A stretch of 64,000 nucleotides of DNA from Salvator merianae (Eukaryota > Chordata > Lepidosauria > Squamata > Teiidae): positions 70,926,101-70,990,100 of the forward strand of contig QVOM02000042.1 of NCBI GenBank assembly GCA_003586115.2, given 5' to 3'. The notes under the pieces are model-generated. The model did not search any database, had not been told where the DNA came from, and worked only from the letters and a program-made list of their open reading frames with translations. Below are positions 24,623-34,132 of this stretch, in pieces. Within the stretch, counting starts at the first letter, position 1; the number at the start of each line of letters is the position of its first letter. The translations under genes were made by a program, and so were the position numbers.

Positions 24623-25810
24623 GGCCGCATTCCGACACGGCATTTAATCAGTTTACGGGCTGTCTTCAGTTCTCGCTGGCCCAACATGATCTTGCCGTTC
24701 CATAGTTTTTCTGGACTAAATTGGCAAAATCTGGACTATTTTGTATTTGGATTTAATGAGTTCTCAAGCTGTTCCAGATCGCTAGCGCGCTTTACTTTGC
24801 GATGTGGGAACTGGGAAGGAGACTATTTGGGAGGGACCATACTTTTTGGGGGGCATGCAGAGGGAGGGATCCCCATTTTGTGCTGTCCAATGACAGACTT
24901 TGTGGGTGGGCAGGAAGCGCAGTAGTTTTCTCTGCCTCCATTATCCCCCCTTCCGTCACTGCCAGGGAAAAAGAAACCGTCCTGCTTTTTACTTTGCTAA
25001 GCTGCAGTCCTTTCTCTTTCTTTATCCCCCATTCAACACTGCCAGGAAGAAATTAAAGGCTTCCTCCACTTCTGTCTGCTCTTTAAACCAAAACATAAAC
25101 TGCGCCTGTTTGGGGTTGCAGTGCTCTTGCCCCAACAAAGAACCCACTCAAGATGAGTTTTGCTGTCGGCAGCACACAGCTACACAGCGGGGACACATAC
25201 CTCATCGGGGGGAGATGAGGCAGAGTCCATTCGTTGGTGATGAACTGCACTATCAAGATAATAGAGCCTCCCCCACGTTCCCTCCCCATGTTTCCCCCTC
25301 ATCACAGACCTCTCCCTGCTTTTGCGCTACTTTTAAATTGTGCAATTGCGCAAAAGTGCACTTGCAAGGGAACAGAAATCGCCATCAGTCCTTTAAAAAG
25401 CTTAATTATGCGGTACACATAGTTTTAAAGTTCTGCTTGTGTAGATAGAGGCTGTAGTGGGGAGAAGGAGCAAATGGTGAATGACTAGTACCGCTGCCAA
25501 GTGAATCCATGTTCTGAGGCAGCAGCAGGGACATACAGAGAGCAGAGCTTGACTTTCCCACCCCTGTGACGTCTAGATTTGAATGTTGGGACTGCAGCCA
25601 ATCACTGACTGCACAGGGAGGAGAATTTGACAAGGAGTGGAGGCAGAAAAGGTACTGTTTCTCTGTGCCAAGCATGGGAAATATCAGTGTGGGAACGAGC
25701 AAGCACGAATTGAGTCTGTGTTAAACTGTAACTGTGGGAATGATCAGAAGATGAATTCAGGCCTTGTACTCCTCTGATACAGGTTAAATTTACGATGTCG
25801 GACCATGGCC
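24623..25810 (+). mobile_element. Full-length copy (A) of a ~1.19-kb DNA-transposon-like element
   Basis: The left end GGCCGCATTCCGACACGGC and the reverse complement of the right end GGCCATGGTCCGACATCG are imperfect inverted repeats (GGCC....TCCGACA). ACA flanks both ends, a possible 3-bp duplication. The copy matches 46275-47458 over its entire length in inverse orientation, and 7911-8578 over its right half. Frames up to 182 codons occur but are not maintained between copies, so it is non-autonomous. The left end abuts the truncated 5' side of the CR1. The superfamily is uncertain. Confidence 0.82.
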
Positions 25811-26730
25811 ACAGTGTCTGTTTTCCACTCAGAGCAGTTAAGGTCCGAACAGAAAATGGCTGACTTCTACAGCTATTTCCTGTCCAGTAGGGATGTGCAC
25901 CTCTCTATTCTTGAAAAAGCACTCAAGGGCAGCAAATTCTGCCACTGTTCTAAATTGTAGAACCCCAATCTTTTCAAGCTACAATGTTACTGTTTACTTT
26001 TGGGGGACCAAAATCCAACCGCAGACTAGAATTTACATCCAAGTAAATGCGCAGAAGATTTTGTTGTTATAATGTATCAAAACAGGGTTTGTTTCTTGCT
26101 GCAAATGTGAATGTAATCCAAATCTTGCATTAGAACAACCAGACACGTAAAGCTGAAGTTCAAATGGAACTTGTCTCGCTCATGAAAGCACTGATGTCTT
26201 TTGGAATGAAGTTTGTTTCTTATTTTGTGTCAGCTGGTTCTCTCTTCATGCAGGCTCCACATTACAGATTTTTAAATTATACACATTTCTGTCTCAAAGA
26301 ATTGTAGCAACTGTCTCAGAGTACTCAAAGCTACAAAAGACGTCAGAATAGCTTCATCCTAGAAATTAGATGCTTTTATTTAGTATTATCCCAGACGTCA
26401 AAACATTTGAATTATGCTGGCCAATTCCTATTTTGAGGATTTTATCCTATACAAAAACTCCCACCAAGATCAGAAGGAACAGTGTGTGAAGAAACTCAAC
26501 AGGAATGGGCTTGCATTATTTTGCCGTATTTTCCTTATGTTTAAAATGACATGTTGTACCTGGCAGCTATTCAAGTTTTGACTTCAGTTCAGAGGCTCTT
26601 GCAATGCCCAGCAGCAATGAGGTGACTTGAGGACAGAAAAGCAGGCAGAGCACTTAACACTTATATATACACATCCAGATTTTCACCTCACTCTGTTAGC
26701 TCTAAATAAAGCCAATTGCAATTAAACTTA
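25811..26730. other. Unassigned stretch with an isolated hAT-like end
   Basis: TAGGGATGTGCAC at about 25888 resembles the terminus of reptile hAT non-autonomous elements, but I found no partner end. Nothing else is recognisable. Confidence 0.35.
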
Positions 26731-27683
26731 GGCTACATCCTGATGGGAGTGGAATGCAGCTGGAATCTGGAGTATCTTATGCAAAGTGTGAGAGAGTCAT
26801 TACAGGGGCAAAAGCTATGGCGGCAAATGTTTGGCACTTCATGGTGGCCCTTGCCTACAAAGGAACACTGATGGGGGAGAACTCTCCTTGAAGCAGCAAC
26901 ATTTCCAGCTGGGCCTCTTTCCAAACAACCAGAAACGATCCCCTAAGCTGGCAATTTTCCGTCCTTGTGCCTGTCTGCGATTACCTGCTCAGAGACTGAT
27001 CACTGGGTCTAGATCTAGCAGGTTCTGGTCCTGATGTGAATGGGATCCCACCTCTGCACCACCCAAAGGTTGCATGAGATTCAGAGCTGGCCCTGATGGC
27101 CAGGAATGAAAGTTCCTGGCCTCAGATCTCCCATGGTACTCATTTCAGCAGCACAACAAAGCATGCTGTTGAAATGGGTTGTCCATGGCCTTGGTATGCT
27201 GGTGGGGCTGATAAATCTGACCTACTGGTATTCTGTACCAGCAGTGAACAAGGAGGGCATTTTGGGCCTCCCAGTCTAGATTGTGCTCTGTCTGGTACAT
27301 CCAGAGTGTACCGGAGGCAACTAGCAGGGGCAGGGCCTCTCTAGTGCACATCAGCATTGGACAAATGAGGCCCAGAAGATGACCAGAATCCCAACTAACA
27401 GTAAGTGCAGAAAGGCTCCTTGAGTAAACTGGCCCAGCTGGAACTCAAGCCAATAAGCTGCCAATTGTCCTTCCCACATGTATCTATCAGGGAGAGGTGA
27501 GATGAATTAGCCACTGTGCACCATCCTGGCAGTTTTTCAACTCCACGGTGCTTGCAGTGACGCAGAAGCCAGAAGAGGACAGTGCTTTCGAAAGCAGCAC
27601 CCCAGAGGCGTTCAGATGTTTGAATGCCCACTCGTGGATCGGTGGGGGGGGGAGTGCCCTGGAATGCCCTTGTGGATGCATCC
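26731..27683. mobile_element. DNA-transposon-like element with GGMTRCATCC inverted ends
   Basis: The left end GGCTACATCCTGATGGG and the reverse complement of the right end GGATGCATCCACAAGGG are imperfect inverted repeats. TTA precedes and TAA follows the element. An internal block at about 27095-27420 shares sequence with the CTTTCTGCACTT MITEs (CATTTCAGCAGCAC, and AGTGCAGAAAGGCTCC at its right end), so one element may be nested in the other. Frames in this region are not supported as genes. Confidence 0.55.
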
Positions 27684-28247
27684 TAAGTGAAGAGAAGGCT
27701 GCAAATAACATGCAATTACCACAATCACCATTTTGTTTATGCTGCAGATTGATTCAGCATATTTGGTTACAAAAGGATACCACAAAAATCAATATCCAGC
27801 CCAGTCCAGTCCTAAGACTATGAAAGCAAAAGGAAACACTTTTTTTTTTTTTTTTTTTTTTTAAGGAAGTCTCTTAGGAGTGATACCAGAAAGGTTTTCC
27901 AAAAAAGGCACTGTGATCAATCCCAACAGTTCAGAAGCAGTGGTGGGAACAGTTGTCTGGAGGCCCCTGGGTAAAGCTGTAGAGCTTCTTTTTATATCTG
28001 GCAGGCTGTGAACCTCTGAGGAGAGTGAAGAAAAGGCAGCAGGATAGAAGTTCTGCCCTCTTGCTGCAAGCAGTTGTCCTTCCCTCTCTAGTTATCAGCA
28101 GATGTCTGTGTATCATTTTGCCTGTAAAGCAAACAACTTTCTTTTTTCTTTCCCCTCCCTAGTCCCCTCTCCTCATGTGTTGTATCCACTTAGACCCCTG
28201 CCCTCAGACTTACAATCTATCTACTAACTGTTTGTAAGCTACTCTGA
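27684..28247. other. Unassigned stretch with a poly-T run and an L2-like tail
   Basis: A run of about 22 T lies at 27841-27862, possibly the A-tail of a minus-strand retro-insertion. From about 28180, TTTGTAAGCTACTCTGAG resembles the 3' end of an L2-type LINE. It resumes after the MITE at 28692-28722 (GGGTGGGATAAAAATATAAT, then AAATAAATA). Confidence 0.5.
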
Positions 28248-28691
28248 GGGCCCTCCAGAGGAAGGGGTTGCCGCCAGACAGCAAGAAGCAATGTAGGATC
28301 TTAAAAAGGCCCCACAGTTGCCTTCCTTCAACCCCTCACAAGATCTGAGGATCAGTCCCACCTTACCTTCCATGTTCTGCTGACCATTATCATTATTACC
28401 TCACATGGAGCTAACCAGAAGACAGCCAAGCAGCCACCCACTTCCTTTTGTTGCTTTTCCCACACTTGGCTGGCTTCCAGGCAGTTGCAAGCGAGATAAT
28501 AATGAAACAGACCACCAGACATGTAAGCAAGCATTGCTATTATGGGAAACCTGGCATCATTGCCAGATTTCCTGTAGAAGTCATATCGATGAAATAACTC
28601 GGAACTGTACTGGAAATGCTGCAATTATGTCTGGCATTCCCAACAAAGTCCCAAGAAAAAAGTGGGTTTTAACTCACATCTGGAGGCACCC
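28248..28691 (+). mobile_element. MITE family 'D', copy inserted in an L2 3' tail
   Basis: The left end GGGCCCTCCAGAGG and right end (reverse complement GGGTGCCTCCAGATG) are inverted. Internal blocks match copies at 33579, 49327 and, inverted, 18801. The flanks TGA and TAA may be a decayed TAA duplication. The L2 tail on both sides makes the insertion point visible: TTTGTAAGCTACTCTGA on the left and GGGGTGGGATAAAAATA on the right. Confidence 0.72.
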
Positions 28692-28959
28692 TAAGGGGTG
28701 GGATAAAAATATAATAAATAAATAGCAGAGCAGAGTACATGGCTAAGCTTACTGAATCAGTTTAAAAAGCTTCAGTTGTCTCTACAGTATTGCTGTTTGA
28801 TGCTACATGTTTGCCTAAACTGTTATGGAGCCATATCCCCTTCCTATCCATAGCATATTTGAATTCATTGTCATCTTCATTATTTGAGGCACTGACAGCA
28901 GTGATACCACTCTTCACGGTGGTGCTTTGCATCAGCTGCTTTCTGTTGCAGACAGCGAG

Positions 28960-29665
28960 CTATAATATTCCATGCTCTGACAACTTCCAGACTGGACTCC
29001 CTTGAAGAGCTCAGAAACTGCAGCTACTGTGGAATGTGGCAGCAAGGTTGCTAACAGGCACTGCTGGCCAGATGCACATCACACTAGTCTTGAAAGAGCT
29101 ACAGGGCTTGCTAATTTGCTTCTAAACCCAATTCAGGGTGTTATCGCTAGTAAGCCCAAAATTACTTTCAGCTCAAGCATCTAAAAGAGTACTTCTTCCC
29201 ATATAAGTCTGGCCATATGTTAAAAGATCTACTGGGGAAGCACTGTGGATAGTGGATCCTATCCAGACTGCACCAAGGAATGGTGGCACAGGAACAGGAT
29301 TGATCTGCAACATCCCACAGACTGTGCAACAATCACTCCCTTGCGGAACACTGTGCGCCATCACTACACCCTTACTTGGAAAGCTATGGGAAAGCACTTT
29401 CTTTACCCCAGCCTTTGACTAAGAAGAATTTTTCTTCCATATGCCTTTGGCCCAGGACCTTTCCCCTTGTTGATGGTAATAAATTGCACTGGCAGTGAAT
29501 GGCATTGTAAAGATGCATGTTTGTGTTTTACGTATTTCTAGTTTTACAGCTTTTAATTGTTTTATGGTTTTGCTTTGTTTTTGTTTTTGCATTGTTTTTG
29601 CTTGTTGTACTTGATTCAGTGGTATAGAGTGGGCTATAAATGCAGATCAATTAAATTGTGAGGAA
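28960..29665 (+). mobile_element. L2-type LINE 3' fragment
   Basis: Plus-strand translation from about 28990 gives KLQLLWNVAARLLTGTAGQM-like sequence followed by HITLVLKELQGL, the conserved L2-clade C-terminal block. Stops are present. The T-rich 3' region and GTGGGCTATAAATGCAGAT tail near 29627 fit an L2 end. Only the last part of ORF2 and the 3' UTR remain. Confidence 0.68.
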
Positions 29666-29924
29666 TGCATAAATATTTACAACCAACACAAAGAGAATCC
29701 AACAAAAACTGTAGCAACCGTGAAAGAGCTTTAGAATAGTTTTACTACATTCCCAATATTAAATACATAATTATGAACCCAAAACCAAGATATAAATAAA
29801 AGGCAGTAAAAACATACTTATATTCATCCACAATAAGAACTATGCCCTTATGTGCTAGTTTATTCAAAGCAGTCCAAGTAAGGTGACATCAAATCCTTCC
29901 TCTCAAACATCCCATCCAGAAAAG

Positions 29925-30340
29925 AGATATATAGCACAATTATGTCTATGCTATGGTGGGATTGCCACATGCACCCCCCACCATAGCACTGCTAAATCAT
30001 GCAATAACCTGTTTCAGGAAAACCCAACTCTGGTTGTGAGTTTTCCCAAAACAGTGCCATTATTTAGCTTCTGGACAGAGCCACCATCTTTCCCATGGCC
30101 ATTGTGCATGTGCTGGGGCCAAAAAAGACCGCTGTGCATGTGCAGTGGTGGCAATCACACACTTCTGGGTATTTCACACCATCAGAATACCTGGATGTGC
30201 ACATCATTATATCATGTACAGACAGCACCAGCCCAGCACTGCCTGTTCAACAGGTGATTATTCCAGAGGGGCTTTTCTCTGGAATATTGCCTGTTAGTGT
30301 GATATTCAGCTGGCATCTGAAGCTGGACAAAATTGGAGGA
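29925..30340 (+). repeat. Dispersed repeat 'R' family, copy 2
   Basis: It shares AAAACCCAACTCTGG, CATGTGCAGTGGTGGCAATC, CACACTTCTGGGTATTTCAC and nearby blocks with 4731-5165 and (inverted) 41240-41626. The boundaries are approximate. No preserved coding frame. Confidence 0.5.
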
Positions 30341-32552
30341 AGTTCCAAGTGGCAAGAATATCCAACGTTCAAAAGGTCTGGAAGAAGGCACAAGAGTTGA
30401 TTTCAGCAGTCAATGCACAAACATATATTAACAGTCAAAATATACTTATCCAATATAAGTATATGGTAACAGTCCAGGAGTCAGACTATAAACAATAGTA
30501 TACAGGTTTATGTTGGAACTCAGAATATAGTGATCCAATATGCCCAACAGCTATAAGGCCTCATGAATCTTATTCAGTGATTTTTGGTCAATAACTGATT
30601 ATTTTGCCTTGCAGAATTGTTGTAAAGATAAAATTTGAGTTGTATACATGTGATGTTGAGATGCAACCGGACAAGGGGATGACTCACGCAAAGCACACAT
30701 GAGCTTCTCCTGAGGCAAGAAGTCTGGTGAGAAAGTGCCACATGTCTTATCACTTGAAAGACTATGAGCTATGGAATGAAAATTCTGTAGCTATGAGATT
30801 TTGGTGAGGCAGCTTTCAAGCTGAACCAGAAATGGCCTAGGCAGGTGGCTATTCTTGGTTCAACACAAAAATGGTCTAGTCAGAAAACAGGCTGGTAAGT
30901 CTCTTCCATCCTTTTCTGTCACTCTGTACAGTGGGGAAATAGACACCTTCAGAGCAGTCAACTGCCTCAAAAGTCATCTATTGGGACTTGCAGCTTAGGC
31001 AGTTCCCAGGGAAAGTGAAGCAGTACAGGAGATAGTTGAGGGTGGGTATGTGTTTGGATGTCCTGATCCTGGGTCAAGTGGGGGGCACAACACAACATAA
31101 ATTTTATTTTGCTTTTCTGCCTTTATACTCTAAAGGCATTCTTTATTTACAGTTGAATTCTGGTTATATTTGAGAATTCTCCACTAGACTACAGGCCACT
31201 GTTAGAATCCATGCTTTGCCAGGAAAATTATATTGCTCTCTGTTGCCTGATTTAAACTATATATTAAAGGTCTTCCTAAGCAAAAAGCAGACAAAAAAAT
31301 CTGTACTGTATTTTAAAATGAAAATGTCAAACATATGTTAAAATGAAGTGAAAATAAACATTTATTTGGATGGGCAGACACTGGTAAGTTGTTTTGGTAG
31401 AGAGGAATGTTCTGTCTTTGAAAGTTCATTGTAGAAAAATATGATAGAAGACTACTCATTAAAAAAGCAATAGAAATGCAGTAGAAACTTACATTGTTAC
31501 CTCTGATTACAACTTACCTATGAACCTGAAAAACAGGAAGATGCCACAGTCCTTTCAACATTTACCATTAGTCCACACTAGGAAGGGTTCCAGGGTCTTG
31601 CCTTCCATACTCTGGCACTGGATAGTGGAAGCCCCACCTCCTCCTAACACACAGCACTGGATGAAGCAAGAAACTGGGATAGAGTGCCCTATCCCAGTCT
31701 ACCAACAAACCTTATCCCACTCTAATCTAGGATAGTGGAAAAGGAGTGCAGAAATGGCCCAAGCATGCAAACAGAAAGCACTGTTATATCAAGAATGAAA
31801 TAGAAGTGATAGTGGAGATGTGCTTGAGACACAATACGATCAAGCCAGCTTGGGCTGTTTCACTAAAGTAGTTGGCCTGCTGGGACTTGGTTCACCATGT
31901 AGTTAGAGGAAGATGATGGCACTTTATGGCTACTTCATGGCACTCTTATGGCTGTGCATGGCTGTTAGGTCTGCTATATAGAAGAAGGCCCACTGTGTCA
32001 TAAAAGTACCATAAAGCATCCATAAAAAGCCTTCAGCATGACCATACACGCAGGAGGAATGTTAGGGCAATAATTTGATATAAAACTCTAAATAATAGTA
32101 AGACATGAGCAGTGCAAACACCTTCCTTTGTTTGCACACCAGCAATTTCTAACAAATACTTTTTTGGCATGGGACTGAAAGGACCCTGTGAGTAATAGCA
32201 TTTTTTTGTTGCTGCTGTTTGTCTTAAATCTCATGTAGAGAATCAGTGATTTATGTGCACTGAAAAAGGTCTTTTGACTTAATGAAAAATTTAAATAACA
32301 GCTCCCACCTCTAATTTGCCCTTTTTAAAAATTTTATAATTACCTTCATGAAAAGTTACTAGACATTTACCATTTCCCACTCACTTACCGCAAATATGGA
32401 AAGACATAAAAGTAACCCAACTGATTTTTACTTGCACGCTTAACACAGTTTTATTTCATTTTCTATTTACTAACAAAGGTCAGTCATATTCTAAGAATGC
32501 CAGGTTTAGGGAGACTGTCGGTCTTTATACATGACTATAAAACAGTTTAGAA
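30341..32552. other. Unassigned intergenic stretch
   Basis: I see no gene, transposon termini or RNA gene. Local inverted pieces around 30430-30480 (TATACTTATC/ATATAAGTATA) are short. Confidence 0.4.
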
Positions 32553-32688
32553 ATAGAATCATAGAATCATAGAATCATAGAATCATAGAGTTGGAAGGGA
32601 CCTCTAGGGTCATCGAGTCCAACCCCCTGCTCAATGCAGGATTCACTAAAGCATCCCAGACAGATAACTGTCCAGCCTCTCCTTGAAG
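32553..32688 (-). mobile_element. Solo CR1 3' end with four octamer repeats
   Basis: Four tandem ATAGAATC units (32553-32584) lead into GTTGGAAGGGACC. The next ~100 bp are almost identical to 21830-21930 of the CR1 at 21813-24620, as far as CTTGAAG. It is a severely 5'-truncated CR1 insertion of the same subfamily in the same orientation. Confidence 0.93.
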
Positions 32689-32785
32689 TTCTAACAGGAC
32701 TTGAAACATAGCCCTACAAATGAGTTTGAGAAACTCTACTCAATCTCCATGTTAAACCTATAGATTTCAGCAAAAACCAAGTGCT

Positions 32786-33545
32786 AACTTAGGCTATGTT
32801 CAGACTAGCGATTTTTAAAATCGCCTGCATGAAAGGAGTGGATAATTCCTGGGCGCACAGGAAAAAAGCCTTCCACATACACTTACCTGCAAAGGGAGCT
32901 CCTCACTGATTGGCCACTCCCCGCCTCTCTGCCAAGCAGTTCCCCAAGTTGTTAACTCCTTAACTGCCAGGATTTCCTCACATCACTGGATCCCTTATTT
33001 CTCCATTTACCAAAGCCTCGGGGAACTGGAGCAACAGGCAGAGAGGGAGACGTTTTCTTTGGAAAAGGGAAAACCCTGGCAGTTAAGGACTTGCATGGAA
33101 GCTGCTTCTGTGGAAAGGCAGGAAGTGGATGCCTCAGTTGAACTGAGCAGAGGGAGAGATTTGCCGGCATGGGGAGAAAAGGGAAGGGAGAGATTTGCCG
33201 TTGCGGAGAAACTTTTCAAACCCCTTACCTTCTGTAGTTAAATAAACACACTGAACTTTAGCAGCAAGGGGCTTTCTCCCATGCCTTGCTACCGATGTTT
33301 TTTTATCTACAGAAGGCAGGGAGTTTGAAAAGTTTCTGTACCGGCAAGAGCTCACTCGCCCCCTCCCTTCTTGTACTATTGTCCCACGGGTTCCTGCAAG
33401 GCTCTGATTGGTTGAGGTGCTCCCCAAGGCAACCAGAAAGCACAGAAAAGCTGAATATAGAAGAGCTAACCCAGGCAGCCTCCGAGAGGCACAGAGACGG
33501 CTTTACCAAAGAGCTTTATGAATGCCTCAGCTTCCGTGCGACTGG
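32786..33545. repeat. Foldback-like segment with several nested inverted arms
   Basis: It begins TTAGGCTATGTTCAGACTAG, a DNA-transposon-end-like sequence, followed by the short palindrome GCGATTTTTAAAATCGC. 32951-32979 pairs with 33065-33093 (core CCTTAACTGCCAGG), and 33206-33245 pairs with 33299-33340 (cores AAACTTTTCAAAC and CCTTCTGTAG). GGGAGAGATTTGCCG is also directly repeated (about 33151 and 33186). The overlapping frames on both strands are explained by this symmetry. The right boundary is uncertain. Confidence 0.5.
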
Positions 33546-33578
33546 AAGACAGACAAAATAGCCCTTCTGATCACACCC

Positions 33579-33952
33579 TTGGAATGCCTCCAGAGGGCAA
33601 GAGGCAATGTGGGATCTAAAGAAGATTCTGCAGTTGCCTCTTGTCGCCCTCCACCAGACGCAAAAAGCAATCGTGGGCTTATCTTTGTGTCTGTTAGAAG
33701 CTTTTGGAATCAGCTCACCTGGTGCTACCAGAAACCAGTCAAGCAAGCTGATTCTGAAAGCTGCTGGAAGACATGAAGGTAAGCATTGCCATTATGAGAA
33801 ACCTGGTATGGTTGCTGGTTTTCCTGTAATAGCAATATTATGGCATTTCAATTCATTAAGTAGGACTATATTGGGAATTCCATGCATATGTATGGCATTC
33901 CTAATATAATGCCAGGAAAGCTGCAAGTTTTAGCCAGCATCTGGAGTCACCC
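33579..33952 (+). mobile_element. MITE family 'D', copy adjoining family 'E'
   Basis: The left end GGAATGCCTCCAGAGGGC is inverted relative to the right end (reverse complement AAGGGTGACTCCAGATGC). It is collinear with 49327-49716: GCAAGAGGC, TGTGGGATC, AAACCAGTCAAGCA, ATTGCCATTATG and GACTATATTGGGAA. Immediately after it CTTAGAT leads into family E, exactly as at 49.7 kb. Confidence 0.72.
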
Positions 33953-34132
33953 TTAGATCACTGCACTCAGAGGTGCCTCAGAGAGACAGCGCATGGCCCA
34001 CATGTTCCCAATCTTCTCTAATCCACCTTTTCTGGCATAGAATATTCATGAGAGATGGGAGGGGCAGACTGACATGTATGAACTATTCCACCTCAGATAT
34101 CCTTTTTTTTTTTGCTGTGTATGATCACAGCC
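33953..34132 (+). repeat. Dispersed repeat family 'E', copy 1
   Basis: It shares GAGAGACAG, CTTCTCTAATCCACCTTTTC, AGCATAGAA-like and GGGGCAGACTG blocks with 51430-51655 and 49717-49893. It ends ATGATCACAGCC. The reverse complement of the end of the 49.7-kb copy (GGCTGTGTGTTCACACACAG) resembles the left end at 51.43 kb (GGTTGTGTTCAGACATTAC), suggesting a DNA transposon. Confidence 0.65.

Noticed and set aside
24900..25448. 182-codon plus-strand frame in the 1.19-kb element
   Set aside because: The inverted copy at 46.3-47.5 kb and the partial copy at 7.9 kb do not keep this frame, so it is not a transposase or host protein.
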